Counted from the first letter of the stretch, positions 1 to 9,670 are shown. The stretch is DNA of 64,000 nucleotides from Verrucomicrobium sp. (GCA_028283855.1 JAPWJX010000005.1:62001-126000); one strand, 5' to 3'. Numbers and translations: made by a program. The notes: generated by a model not told the origin, from the letters alone.

Positions 1-593
1 ACGAAGACGCAGAGAAGCGCGCCCAGGAGCAGGAGGATGGTCTGGATCACGTCGGTCCAGACGACGGCGGCGTAGCCGCCCTTCACCGTGTAGAAGGCGG
101 TGATGCCGCCGGTGAGGAGGAGGCTGACCAGGAAGTCGAGGCCCAGGATCGACTGCACCAGGACGGAGAGCAGGTAGAGGATCATGCTGATCCGGAAGAG
201 CTGGGAGAAGAGGAAGAGGACCGCCGCGTAGGCGGAGAGGGAGGCGCCGAAGCGGGCGCGCAGGTAGCCGTAGGCGGAGGAGATGGTCCCGCGCCGGAAG
301 AACGGGATGAAGAAGACGGCGGCGATCACCGCCACCAAGGGGAAGGCCAGGTTGGGCAGGAAGCGGATCCACGTCGTCTTGAAGGCGTCGGCGGGCGCGG
401 CGATGAAGGTGACGGAACTGATGAGCGAGCCGATGAGGCTGATGCCCACCACCACGCCGGAGAAGGAGCGGCCTCCCAGGAAGTATTGGTCGGTCCCGGT
501 GTTCCGCCGGGAAACATAGAGGCCGATCCCGATCATCGACGCGAAGTAGAGGAAGAGGACCGCGAGGTCCACGGGGCCGAGCTGAAGGGTCAT
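1..593 (-). CDS. Sodium/solute symporter (SSS family), C-terminus outside window
   Basis: Reading leftward from the ATG at 593-591, the frame stays open to the window edge and gives 197 residues of a polytopic membrane protein. The start MTLQLGPVDLAVLFLYFAS, a following GLYVSRRNTGTDQYFLGGRS segment and the later FYTVKGGYAAVVWTDVIQ segment are typical of Na+/solute symporters of the sialic acid, sugar and proline type. It should import the sugar released by the neighbouring enzymes, coupled to Na+. Its ATG overlaps the stop of the YhcH gene by 4 bases, so translation is probably coupled. Substrate cannot be read from the sequence; sialic acid or an amino or acetylated sugar is an inference from context. 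Confidence 0.9.
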   Translation of the reverse strand, partial: MTLQLGPVDLAVLFLYFASMIGIGLYVSRRNTGTDQYFLGGRSFSGVVVGISLIGSLISSVTFIAAPADAFKTTWIRFLPNLAFPLVAVIAAVFFIPFFRRGTISSAYGYLRARFGASLSAYAAVLFLFSQLFRISMILYLLSVLVQSILGLDFLVSLLLTGGITAFYTVKGGYAAVVWTDVIQTILLLLGALLCVF

Positions 594-1063
594 GCCAGGA
601 GATGGGCGGCGATTTTTACGACGACCTTGCGCATCGACTTGTGGGTGCCGTCGGCGACTTTCGGCCGGTGCGGCTCCCCGGGGGGAAAGAAGGCGAAGTG
701 GCCGGGGAGGAGGTTGAGGGAGCCCAGGGGCCTGGCCTCGGTCTGCCAGAACTGGACTTCCTTTTCCGGATCGTAGGCGCCCAGGGGGCGGAGCGTGTCG
801 GGCAGGATCCAGTCGATCACCTCGCCGCCGGAAAGGCAGACCTGGACGTCGGCCGTGTGGCGGTGGGACTCCCAGCGGCACTGCTCCGCGGGCAGCGTGT
901 CGTAGCCGTGGACGTTGCCGAACATCTCCTTCCCGCGCAGCTCGACGATGCCGTCGGGATGGGCCGGGGTGACCGTCCTGGCCCAGGCGATGGCCTCCGC
1001 CAGGACGGGATGGAAGGGGGTCACCCAGCGGGCGGTGATGCCGTCGAGCGTGTCGGTGATCAT
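590..1063 (-). CDS. YhcH/YjgK/YiaL family cupin-like protein
   Basis: 157 residues, the usual size for this family (about 150). The cupin-like fold is indicated by WESHRHTADVQVCLSGGEVI and the HFAFFPPGEPHRPKVADG segment with its metal-type histidines. YhcH is encoded with sialic acid catabolism genes in enterobacteria and relatives process or bind sugar intermediates, possibly as anomerases or lyases; the exact reaction is not settled. It lies 8 bases after the sialate O-acetylesterase and overlaps the symporter start by 4 bases, so it belongs to this sugar operon. The only in-frame ATG in the family region is at 1063. Confidence 0.88.
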   Translation of the reverse strand: MITDTLDGITARWVTPFHPVLAEAIAWARTVTPAHPDGIVELRGKEMFGNVHGYDTLPAEQCRWESHRHTADVQVCLSGGEVIDWILPDTLRPLGAYDPEKEVQFWQTEARPLGSLNLLPGHFAFFPPGEPHRPKVADGTHKSMRKVVVKIAAHLLA

Positions 1064-1071
1064 GGGGGGGA

Positions 1072-2607
1072 TTACTTCTTGGGGGTGGGGAAGGGGGCGG
1101 TGTCGGTGCGGAAGGGGGCGGCGGGAAGTCCGGCTTGGTTGACCAGGTTGGCGTCGGCAGGGTCGTCGTGCCACGCGTAGCGGACGAAGGCGGGGGAGAG
1201 GACCTCCGGGCTGGTGAGGACTGCCTCGTCCCCCTCGATCCGGGCGGCGGCGGGCTTGTAGCCGCCGTTGCTGCCCGCGATCTCGAAGCCGCCGGGCGCC
1301 GCGTCGCTCCGGCCGGAAAGGCCCTCCGCGTGGGTGAAGCGGACGCGGGCGGAGGCACCGTCCGCCTTCCAGCTTTCGAAGACGGGGCCGGAATCGGCGA
1401 CGGCCTCCCCGTAGACGCGGGCGCGGGCCAGGAGGGCCAGCCGGTGGCCGACGGGCTCCTTGTCCTTCGGGTGGCGGTTCTTCGGATCGCCCACGTCGAT
1501 CGTCACGGCCAGGCCGGTGGAGGGGACCTGGGCCTGCGCCTCCCGCAGATAAGGCCAGCCGACGTGGCCGGGGGTATGGTCGCCGCTCATGGCGTCGGAG
1601 ATATTCGGCAGCTGGACGACGAAGAAGGGCAGGTCTTCCCGCTCCCAACGCTTACGCCAGTCGGCGATGAGGGCGGTGAGGAGGGGGGCATATTCGTCCG
1701 CGCGGTTGACGTTTTCCTCTCCCTGGTACCAGAGGACGCCGCGGATCGCGTAGGGGACGAGGCCGTTCAGCATCCCGCCGTGGAGGCCGGTGGGGGTGTG
1801 GAAGTCCCCGGGGCCGAAGGGCGGGGCGGGCTTGTGGGGCGGCACGGGCTGCGCGTCGACTTGGGCGTCGTCCGCCTTGATCTGCCAGGCGGCCAGGTCC
1901 TTCTCATAGGCTTCCTTCAGCCGGGGATAGTCGGCCATCGCCTGGGCCCAGCGGCTGCGGATGGCGGAAAACTTCGGCTCGGAGTCCAGGGCCTCGGGAG
2001 ACAGCCAGGCCTCGATGGGGGAGCCGCCCTTGGAGGAATTGATGAGGCCGACGGGAACGTTCAGGGCCTTCCGCAGGTCGCGGGCGAAGTAGTAGCCCGC
2101 GGCGGTGTAGTCTCCCACGGTCTGCGGCGTGCAGGGGATCCACTTGCCCTTCACCGTGTCGAGCGGCTTTTCCGAAAGGACGTAGGCGACCTTGAACTCG
2201 CGCAGGAGGGGGTCGTTGGCGGCCGCCGCCGCTTCCTGGGCGCCGTTGGCCTGCTTGACCATGAAGGCCATGTTCGACTGGCCGGAGCAGAGCCAGACCT
2301 CGCCCGTCACCACGTCGGTGAAGCGGAGGCTTTCCGTGCCGGAGCGGATCTCCAGCTCGCCGCTCTTGCCGGTTTCCAGGGCGGGGAGGGTGGCGCGCCA
2401 GCGGCCCTCGCCGTCGGCAGCCGCCTGCGCGGTTTTCCCGTCGTAGGAGACGGCCACTTCCTGCCCCGGAGAGGCGGTGCCCCAGACGGGGACGGGGACG
2501 CCCTGCTGGAGGACGGCGTGGTCGCCGAAGAGGGAACCCGCCGTCAGCGCCGCATGGAGCGGCAGGGCGGAAAGAAGCAGAAATCCGGGGAGGAGGCTTT
2601 TCTTCAT
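1072..2607 (-). CDS. Sialate O-acetylesterase family protein (SGNH hydrolase, SASA domain)
   Basis: 511 residues with a signal peptide (MKKSLLPGFLLLSALPLHA). The SGNH nucleophile block VWLCSGQSNMAF places the catalytic Ser at about residue 111. Further family marks are the WYQGEENVNR block and DVGDPKNRHPKDKEPVGHRL near the C-terminus, which carries the catalytic His region. Enzymes of this family remove O-acetyl groups from sialic acids or from acetylated plant or algal polysaccharides, in the periplasm or outside the cell. Its ATG overlaps the stop of the GH2 gene by 4 bases. The upstream GH2 frame, as given, runs into this gene without a stop, which is a consequence of the GH2 frameshift and not evidence of a fusion enzyme. 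Confidence 0.93.
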   Translation of the reverse strand: MKKSLLPGFLLLSALPLHAALTAGSLFGDHAVLQQGVPVPVWGTASPGQEVAVSYDGKTAQAAADGEGRWRATLPALETGKSGELEIRSGTESLRFTDVVTGEVWLCSGQSNMAFMVKQANGAQEAAAAANDPLLREFKVAYVLSEKPLDTVKGKWIPCTPQTVGDYTAAGYYFARDLRKALNVPVGLINSSKGGSPIEAWLSPEALDSEPKFSAIRSRWAQAMADYPRLKEAYEKDLAAWQIKADDAQVDAQPVPPHKPAPPFGPGDFHTPTGLHGGMLNGLVPYAIRGVLWYQGEENVNRADEYAPLLTALIADWRKRWEREDLPFFVVQLPNISDAMSGDHTPGHVGWPYLREAQAQVPSTGLAVTIDVGDPKNRHPKDKEPVGHRLALLARARVYGEAVADSGPVFESWKADGASARVRFTHAEGLSGRSDAAPGGFEIAGSNGGYKPAAARIEGDEAVLTSPEVLSPAFVRYAWHDDPADANLVNQAGLPAAPFRTDTAPFPTPKK

Positions 2608-5600
2608 GGGATGGGGGTAAAGGTCTGCGCGGCGTTCCAGCCGTCGAGGCCCAGGGCGGCGGGCTCGCCCTTCAGATCGTCGACGGCGCAGTCGATCGTG
2701 ACGGTCTTCGCCTCGCCAGGGAGGAGGGAGAGGTCGTTCTCGCTGGAGAAGGCGGGCAGCACCCGCTCGTGGGAGGCGGCGCGGCGCAGGGTGGCGCGGG
2801 CCATCAGCACGGGGCTGGCGGAGGGATTGGAGACCGTGGCCGTGACCAGGAGGCGGCCGTTTTCCTGCCGGGCGGAAACCTTCACTTCCAGCGGCACGCG
2901 CGGCAGCGCGTTGAGGGCGCGGTAATCCTCTTCCTGCGCGGCCTGCCAGTAGAAGTTGTCCGAAAGCAGGAGGCCGGAGGCGTCCCGCAGTTCCAGCTTC
3001 ACCAGGCGCGCCGCGCCGGGGGCGGGCGCGGGGAGGGCGAAGGCGCGCGTGGCCGACTGGCCGGGAGCGTTCACCCGGCCTTCCTTGGAGGCCAGGAGCT
3101 TCCCGTCGACGGAGTAGGCCCTCGCCGAGGCGCGCAGGCCCTTGAGCGGGGCGGCCTGGTGGTTGATCACGCTGACGGAGGAGTCGTCCAGGTTGAGCTG
3201 GATGTGGAGCGGCTCGCACCCCTTCTGTGCGCCGAAGAGGGCGGACGTCGGCTCCAGGTCGTAGGCGTAGAGCTGCCAGACGGTGCTGGGCCACGCCGGG
3301 TGGCTCATCCAGAGGAGGACGCCGCTGGAATCGCGCCACAGGTTCTTGTTCCACGCCTCGAAGATGGCGCGGTGGCTCTCGTAATTGAGCATCTGCGCCT
3401 TGCGGCAGAAGTCCTCCAGGCTCGTCGGGCGGCCGAAGCGGCGGGCCAGCGCGTCGTAGTAGCCGCCGGCGAACATCCCCCCCTTTGCGGCAGAAGTCGT
3501 GGTAGTTCCAGGTGTCGTTGGTGGAGGGATCGCCATTGGCGGGCCAGGTTTCCGAGGCGGGCATCATCGCGCGGATGCTGTCCGCGGAGGGGACGGAGGG
3601 CAGGCCGATCTCCGTGGTGAAGCCGTGGGCGAAGCGGGAGAAGTAGAGCTGCGGCGGCACGTACCAATAGGGTCCGCGGCCGTGGACGCCGTCCCGGTCG
3701 GAGGAGCGCTGGTAGCGGCGGGTGCCGTCCTCCTCCGCGATGATGCGGGCCAGGCCGCGGTCGATGCCCGCGGGGGGCCAGCCCTCGTTCCGCGCGCACC
3801 AGAGGGCGATGGAGGGATGGTTCCGGTAGCGGCGCACGACGTCCCGCGCGTTGTCCAGGAAGAGGTCCTCGTCGTCCGGGTTGGGGCCGTCGTTCGGGTT
3901 GGCCAGCCAGAAATCGTTCCAGACCAGGATGCCGTAGCGGTCGCAGGCGCGGTAGAATTCCTCGCCGGTGCTCTGGCCCACCCAGTTGCGGATCATGGTC
4001 AGGTGGGCATCCCGGTGGAGGCGGACGAAGGCGTCGATCCGCTTGGCGGGGATCCGCTTCAGCGCCTCGTCGATGCCCCAGTTGCCGCCGCGGCAAAGGA
4101 CTTTCACGCCGTTGACCAGCAGCTCCATGTCGGGGTCGTGCGGCGCGGCGGGGACGGGCTGGAAGACGGCGGCGTCGGACCCCCACGGCACGCGCAGGTG
4201 GGCCGGGCCGTAGGCCACATCGTCCCACTGCTTCCCGTCGACGGAGGTCTGCATCGTGTAGTAGGCGCCGTGGCGGTCCGGTTGGGTCCATTGGAGGACG
4301 ACACGGTCGACGGGCTGCTCCGCGCCCAGGTCGACCTGGATCGAGTGCTTTCCGTGCGAGCCGGTATCGAGGGGGTTGGTCGCCGCGCTGCCCCAGCCGG
4401 TGGCGGGGTTGCCGTCGGTCACCGCGTCGCTGCCCGGCACGGTGCCGGTGGTCGGCGCGTGAAGGGCCAGGTCTTTCCGGCCGCCGGGGCCGAAGACCTC
4501 GAAGGCGCCCAGCTCCAGCCCGGCGCGGGTCCAGCCCTGCAGGTTGATGAGGCGGACGTAGCGCGCGCGGCGGGGGGAGAAGCGGGCCTCGAACCGCGCG
4601 GAGGCAGGCGAAAGGGCGGGCTCGTGGTAGGTGATCTCCCGGATGCCGAAGGGGACGTCGACGGTGTCGGTCGGCGCGCCGTCCGCCAGGAAGGAGAGGT
4701 GGAGGGTGTACAGCTCCTGCGGGCCGTAGCCGTTCGGCCACCAGAGGCGGGGCTTTTCCAGCACCAGCTGGGGGAACTTGGCGGGGTCGAACTCGACCGT
4801 CCGCGTCTCCCCGGGGGAGAGAAGGACGGGCTCGGCGAGGACGAAGGGCAGGCCCTCGACGCGGGCTTCCAGGCGGCCGCTCTGCGGCGCGGCGGAGGCG
4901 TTGCGGACCTCGGCGCGCACGGTCAGCCGGGCGGGGGCCAGCGCGGGCAGGGGGAGGTGGGAGACGACCTGCGCGTCCCCGATGCGGACTGCGCCGGTGG
5001 GCCGCAGGAAGGCGCGGTCCCACAGGCCGATGTCCCGGTCCCGGATGCCGGGGATCCAGTCCCAGCCCACCGTGCAGGAGAAGGTGGGGCCGTTGCGCGT
5101 CGTCTCCCCGCCGTTCTTACCGGCGCCGTCGACGGCGTTCTGTTCAAAGGGGAGGCCGGTCCACTTGAGCGGATCGATCCGCACCGCGATCACGTTCTCC
5201 CCGGCGTGGAGGAGCGGAGCCACGTCGAAGCGGCCCCGGCGGAACGCGCCGCGCACGTCGCCGACGCGCTGGCCGTTGAGCCAGACCTCCGCGCCGTAGT
5301 TGGCGCCGTCCAGGCCCAGGAGCACGGGGCCCTTGGCGGCCCCTTCCGGATAAAGGAAGGAGCGGCGGTACCACCACGCGTGATGGCCCAGCGCCTCGGG
5401 GATTTGCAGGTTGTTCAGGCCGTAGAGGGGATTCGGGAACCGGCCCGCGTCGACCAAGGCGCCCAGGACCGTGCCGGGAACGGTGGCAGGGTACCACGCG
5501 CCCTTGAGGGGGCCCAGACGCGGTCGGGCGGCGGAAAGGTCGGCGCCGGAGAAGCCGGGGGCGTCCTCCGCCAGGTCCCAGCGTCCGTTAAGGGAGAGGC

Positions 5601-6240
5601 CGCCGTCCGGTGTCTGCGCCAGAGGCGCGGCCTTTTCCGGGGTGAGGGGCGGGGGCGGGACGGTCCAGCCCTGGGGGGCCGGGCGGTTCTTGGAGAGGGG
5701 ATAGCCCAGGACGCGCAGCTCGGAGACAGCCCAGCCTTCCGTGCCGGAATAGGCCGCCGCGGCGACGCGGACGTAGCGGGCGCGGGTCGCCTCCATGGGG
5801 AGCGTCTCCGCGCCGCCCTTGCCGGAATCGGTCCGGAAGGCTTCGCGCCAAGTGATGCCGTCGTCGGAAAAAGAGAGGGCGTAGGAGGTGGCGTAGCTGG
5901 AGGGGATTTCCTTGCCGGTATACCATTTGTTTTCCAGCGCGGCGGGGTGGGCCTCCGCCGGATCGGCGGCGCCGGCGGGGGAGGAGAGGGTGACGCCGGT
6001 GATCGCGCACGGGCCGCCGAGATCGACGGTCAGGGACTGCGGACCGTCTCCCGCCGCGTGCCAAAAGGTGTCCTCTTCCCCGTCGACGGCGAAGGCGGCC
6101 TGAGCGGGCAGAAAAGCCGTGCTGGAAGCCGTGGCTGGGCGATTCCAGGCGAGGTCCTCGGTCCTGCGCGGGCCGTGTTGGGCCCACCACACCAGCGCGA
6201 TTATAACAGCGATCCCGATAACGACACCCGTACGTCTCAT
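2604..6240 (-). CDS. Glycoside hydrolase family 2, exo-beta-glucosaminidase-like, with two F5/8 C domains; frameshifted
   Basis: About 1211 residues after correcting one base. Order: membrane anchor or uncleaved signal (3-20), discoidin-like F5/8 C domain (about 30-180), GH2 sugar-binding and sandwich domains (about 205-530), a second discoidin-like domain inserted before the barrel (about 530-700), then the TIM barrel. The acid/base is probably Glu819 in WCARNEGW, and the nucleophile Glu877 in FTTEIGLPS. This architecture resembles CsxA-type exo-beta-D-glucosaminidases and related mannosidases. The frame breaks in a run of seven G (3477-3483), after both catalytic residues; deleting one G restores a normal C-terminal sandwich ending at 2604. 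Most likely sequence error, less likely a true mutation or slippage. The start at 6240 (MRRTGVVIG) fits the membrane segment. Confidence 0.85.
3477..3483 (-). other. Frame-breaking homopolymer in the GH2 gene (G7 on the coding strand)
   Basis: The coding strand reads CGCAAAGGGGGGGATG. With seven G the frame becomes Arg/Pro-rich nonsense for about 290 codons; with six G it continues as KGGMFAGGYYDALARRF, the expected GH2 sequence. The break is therefore located to this run. Confidence 0.85.
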
Positions 6241-6272
6241 GAGAAGAAGAAAAATTAAAGGCCGCTTCGGCC

Positions 6273-6300
6273 TTGTCCAGGGGACGCTACCATATATTAT
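6273..6300 (+). promoter_or_regulatory. Sigma-70-like promoter for the hydrolase pair
   Basis: TTGTCC (6273-6278), a 16-base spacer and TATTAT (6295-6300, 5 of 6 matches) lie just before the ATG at 6314. Predicted transcription starts near 6307, leaving a leader of only a few bases. On the other strand a perfect TATAAT (6301-6296) points toward the GH2 gene, so divergent promoters overlap here. Confidence 0.5.
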
Positions 6301-6307
6301 AACGTGG
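6290..6307. promoter_or_regulatory. Candidate operator in the divergent GH2/hydrolase promoter
   Basis: The 18-mer CCATATATTATAACGTGG has symmetric positions CCA..T..TA..A..TGG and covers the -10 elements of both divergent promoters. The nearby GntR-family gene at 9671 is the obvious candidate to bind it. Symmetry is imperfect and no second copy was found, so this is tentative. Confidence 0.3.
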
Positions 6308-6313
6308 TTGCGA

Positions 6314-7990
6314 ATGAAATTAAGGCAGCTTTTGCGAATTGCCATGGCGGGCATGGCATTGCCTTGGGCGGTTCAGGCCCAGGTTCCGGCCCCACCGTGG
6401 AAAATGCTTTATAGCAACGACACCACGCATATCCCCAGCTGCGTCAGCCCGTATAATCCGACGCTCCAAAACCAGCTGGGCCGCCCCGTCGACCCGAACG
6501 CAAAGGGGACTTTCACCGAGGCGATGCTCCGCGCCTCCGTCGACGAGGCCGCCGTGCCCGGCATGGGGGCGGAGCTGCTTCAGCCCGGCACCGGCTGGGT
6601 GGCCTGGTGGCCGAGCAAGGTCTACCCCCTGAAAGACCATCTGGCCTGGTTCCAGAAACGCTATGGCAAGCTTCAGCCCTGGCCGATCCATGACTATCTC
6701 CTTTCCGGCGGCGACCTGATCGGGCCCTTCGTCGACGAGTGCCATAAGAAGCGCGTCGCCGCGTTGGTTTCCTACCGGATGAACGACGTTCACTTCCTGG
6801 AGACGGCCGATATGGAGGAGCCGCCTTACGGGGCTGTCTATGCCTTGTCGAAATTCTACGTCGACCATCCGGACTGGCGTCTGGGTCCTCCGCCCCCGCC
6901 GCCGGCCCAGCAGGGGCGCGGCCAAAACTGGCTCCTGCCGGAAGTGCGCGCGCACAAGCTGGCTTTCCTGCGGGAGATCGTGGGCCAATACGACCTCGAC
7001 GGCGTGGAGCTGGACTTCATGCGTTATTGGAACTACTTCCCGCCCGAGACGCCGACGCCCCAGCGGGTGAAGGTCATGACCGGCTTCCTGCGGGAGGTCC
7101 GCGCCATGCTCAACGCCAAGCGGAAGCCGGAAGACCGCCGCCTCTGGCTCCAGGTGCGCGTACCGTCCGTGGCGGCCAATTGGGGAAAGATGGGCTTCGA
7201 CCCGAAGGCCTGGAACCGCGCGGGCGTCGACGCCTTCAACCTTAGCGCCTTCTATCCCACCTCCCAGCAGGGGGACATCCCCGCCGTGCGGGCCGCCGCT
7301 CCGCGCGCCACCATCTATCTGGAGCTGACCCACACCCCGCAGGTCTGGCATCTGGTGGCCACGGCGATGGACGGCTTCGACCACCGCCGCTCCACGCCGG
7401 AGATGCTGGAGACGACGGCCCGTCTGGCCTACCTCCGCGGGGCGGACGGCGTCACGATTTTCAACTTCCCCTACTACCGGGAATTCGGCCCTGTCATCGA
7501 GCAGCGCGGGCCGTTCGACGAGCCGCCCTTTGCCGCCCTCACGCCGCTGGCCAATCGGGCCCGGCTGGAAAAGCGCCTGCCCTCCTATTTCTTCCTGGCC
7601 GTGGGGAAGGACCTCTCCTCCGGGCAGGGCAGGGAACTGCACATGGACGTGGCTCCCCCTTCGCCGAAGAGCGCGGGCGTCCTCCGTCTCCAGGTGCTCA
7701 CCCAGGCGGAATCCCACGCCGGGGAGGGGGTCCCCGCGGAAAAGGCCGACCGGGGCCGGTGGATCGTCACCCTCAACGGCAAGGAGCTGAAGCCGATTTC
7801 CAATCCCGTGGGCGCCTACCCGTTCCCCACCTCCATCAAGGCGGGCTTCGGCGACGCCTCCCAATACCTCGCCTGGGAAGTGCCTCCCGGCACGGCGATA
7901 GACGGGGTCAACGACCTCTACGCCAAGCTGGAGCACGCCTCCGGCCCCCGCCATCTGCGCTGGGTGGAAATCTGGTATCCCAAAAAATAG
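6314..7990 (+). CDS. Secreted TIM-barrel glycoside hydrolase-like protein, paralogue 1
   Basis: 558 residues with a signal peptide (MKLRQLLRIAMAGMALPWAVQA). The central part looks like the GHL10/YddW-like TIM barrels: a strand end QYDLDGVELDFMRYWNYF with acidic residues as in hydrolase active sites, and RGADGVTIFNFPYYREFG later. The last about 140 residues look like a beta-sandwich ending in LRWVEIWYPKK. Substrate unknown; acting on an exported glycan is inferred from the secretion signal and from the divergent GH2/sialate-esterase operon. It is followed after 4 bases by a close paralogue and differs from it by an insertion near residues 36-55. The chosen ATG precedes a clear signal peptide. 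Confidence 0.8.
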   Translation: MKLRQLLRIAMAGMALPWAVQAQVPAPPWKMLYSNDTTHIPSCVSPYNPTLQNQLGRPVDPNAKGTFTEAMLRASVDEAAVPGMGAELLQPGTGWVAWWPSKVYPLKDHLAWFQKRYGKLQPWPIHDYLLSGGDLIGPFVDECHKKRVAALVSYRMNDVHFLETADMEEPPYGAVYALSKFYVDHPDWRLGPPPPPPAQQGRGQNWLLPEVRAHKLAFLREIVGQYDLDGVELDFMRYWNYFPPETPTPQRVKVMTGFLREVRAMLNAKRKPEDRRLWLQVRVPSVAANWGKMGFDPKAWNRAGVDAFNLSAFYPTSQQGDIPAVRAAAPRATIYLELTHTPQVWHLVATAMDGFDHRRSTPEMLETTARLAYLRGADGVTIFNFPYYREFGPVIEQRGPFDEPPFAALTPLANRARLEKRLPSYFFLAVGKDLSSGQGRELHMDVAPPSPKSAGVLRLQVLTQAESHAGEGVPAEKADRGRWIVTLNGKELKPISNPVGAYPFPTSIKAGFGDASQYLAWEVPPGTAIDGVNDLYAKLEHASGPRHLRWVEIWYPKK

Positions 7991-7994
7991 CCTC

Positions 7995-9623
7995 ATGCGC
8001 GCCCCCCGTCTTTTCCCCGTCGTCCTCCTCCTGGCCGCGGCCGTCGCCGCGCGGGCGGAAAAGCCCGCCTGGAAGGTCCTCTACAGCAACGACGCCACCA
8101 ACCTCCTTTCCTGCCAAAGCCCCTTCCGGCCGGAGGTGCTGAAGACCTTCACCGACGCGATGATCCGCGCCTCCGTCGACGAGGCGGCCGTCCCCGGCAT
8201 GGGCGCGGAGATCCTCCAGCCCGGCACCGGCTGGGTCCCGTGGTGGAACAGCAAGGTCTATCCCCTGGCCGAGCACCTGGCCTGGTTCAAGGAAAAGTAC
8301 CCCGGCGCGCCCGCCTCCTACCCCATCCTCGATTTCGTGCTCCAGGGGAACGACTTCGTCGGCGCCTTCGTCGACGAGTGCCACAAGAAGGACGTCGCCG
8401 CCATCGTCTCCTTCCGCGTGAACGACATCCATTTCCAGGACATGGCCGACGCGCCGAAGCCCGGCTACGGCGCCGTCTACGCCGTCTCCAAGTTCTACGC
8501 CGACCACCTCGACTGGCGGCTGCCCGCGCCGAAGCGCCACGCCACGCAGAAGGGCCGCGGCCTCGACTGGTCCCGGCAGGAGGTGCGGGACTACAAGCTC
8601 GCCCTCATCCGGGAAATCGCCGAGCAATACGACCTCGACGGGCTGGAACTCGACTTCATGCGCTTCCCCAATTACTTCCTGCCGGAGGTGCCGGAAGCCC
8701 AGCGGACCGCGATCATGCGGGAATTCATCGGGAAGGCCCGCGCCCTCCTCAACGAGACGGAGCGGGGCGGGAAGCACCGCTGGCTCCTGGCCCGCGTCCC
8801 CGGCGAGCGCGCCGATTGGCCTGACGTCGGCTTCGATCCGGCCGTCTTCGCCCAGGCGGGCATCGAGGCCTTCACGCTGGCCAACTTCTACACCACCACC
8901 CAGCAGACGGAAGTGGCCGCGGTGCGCGCCGCCGCGCCGGGCGCCGCCGTCTACCTGGAGATGAACCACACCTCCCAGACGTGGAAGATCGCCGACCGGA
9001 CGGAGGGCTTCGACTACCGGCGCTCCACCAAGGAAGCCCTGGAGAGCACCGCGCGGCTGGCCTACAAGCGCGGGGCCGACGGCGTCGCCCTCTTCAACAT
9101 CGCCTACTACCGGCAATACGGCCCCCTGCTGGAGCGGCGCGGCCCCTTCGACGAGCCTCCCTTCGCGCAATTCGCCGCCTTGGCCGATCCCGTGGCGTTG
9201 GAAAAGAGCCTGCCCTACTTCTTCCGCGCCTTCGGCTCCCCCATGGAGATCGGCCGTCCGCGCGACGTGAAGATGGACATGGCGCCCCCCGCCGGCCGCC
9301 CGGGCGTCCTGCGCCTCCAGGTCCTGGCCCCGGAAGAGGCCCAGCAGGGGGAGGAGCCGGTCACCGGCACCGCGGAGATCGACCGGGGCCAATGGAAAGT
9401 CACCTTCAACGGGCAGGTGTTGGAGCCCCTGGACACCGCCTTTCCCGCCTATCCGTTTCCCACCACTTACAAGGCCGGGTTCGGCCATCCGGAGCAGTAT
9501 CTGGCCTGGAAAGTCCCCGCCGACGCGGCGAAGGACGGTCCCAACACCCTCACGATCGAGGAAGTCCAAGGCCCCGGCCCTCGCCTCCTCCGCTGGATCG
9601 AGGTTTGGTTCCCCCAAGAGTAG
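7995..9623 (+). CDS. Secreted TIM-barrel glycoside hydrolase-like protein, paralogue 2
   Basis: 542 residues with a signal peptide (MRAPRLFPVVLLLAAAVAARA). It is alignable to the preceding gene along its full length: shared blocks include RASVDEAAVPGMGAE, QPGTGW, FVDECHKK, QYDLDG.ELDFMR, RRGPFDEPPFA and a C-terminal LRWIEVWFPQE. The acidic residues after the LDG strand are kept, so both copies may be active. The pair is probably a tandem duplication that has diverged in substrate or cleavage mode. It starts 4 bases after the first gene and ends at a strong terminator, so the two form one transcript. Confidence 0.8.
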   Translation: MRAPRLFPVVLLLAAAVAARAEKPAWKVLYSNDATNLLSCQSPFRPEVLKTFTDAMIRASVDEAAVPGMGAEILQPGTGWVPWWNSKVYPLAEHLAWFKEKYPGAPASYPILDFVLQGNDFVGAFVDECHKKDVAAIVSFRVNDIHFQDMADAPKPGYGAVYAVSKFYADHLDWRLPAPKRHATQKGRGLDWSRQEVRDYKLALIREIAEQYDLDGLELDFMRFPNYFLPEVPEAQRTAIMREFIGKARALLNETERGGKHRWLLARVPGERADWPDVGFDPAVFAQAGIEAFTLANFYTTTQQTEVAAVRAAAPGAAVYLEMNHTSQTWKIADRTEGFDYRRSTKEALESTARLAYKRGADGVALFNIAYYRQYGPLLERRGPFDEPPFAQFAALADPVALEKSLPYFFRAFGSPMEIGRPRDVKMDMAPPAGRPGVLRLQVLAPEEAQQGEEPVTGTAEIDRGQWKVTFNGQVLEPLDTAFPAYPFPTTYKAGFGHPEQYLAWKVPADAAKDGPNTLTIEEVQGPGPRLLRWIEVWFPQE

Positions 9624-9624
9624 A

Positions 9625-9646
9625 GAAAGCGGGCTTTCCTTTTTTT
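9625..9646 (+). terminator. Rho-independent terminator after the hydrolase pair
   Basis: GAAAG-CGGG-CTTTC hairpin (9625-9638) followed by an eight-base T-rich run that ends near 9646, two bases after the stop codon. It separates the hydrolase transcript from the GntR gene. Confidence 0.75.
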
Positions 9647-9658
9647 CCCAGCCGTTCC

Positions 9659-9664
9659 TATACT
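9659..9664 (+). promoter_or_regulatory. Candidate -10 element of the GntR gene
   Basis: TATACT lies seven bases before the ATG at 9671. If used, transcription would begin at or next to the start codon, giving a leaderless mRNA. No good -35 is seen at the usual distance (the terminator T-run occupies it). Confidence 0.35.
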
Positions 9665-9670
9665 GCGAAT

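Noticed and set aside
1072-6354. A single 1760-residue GH2-sialate esterase fusion
   Set aside because: The middle about 290 residues are Arg/Pro-rich nonsense, while another frame over the same bases encodes a normal GH2 C-terminus. A one-base insertion explains it.
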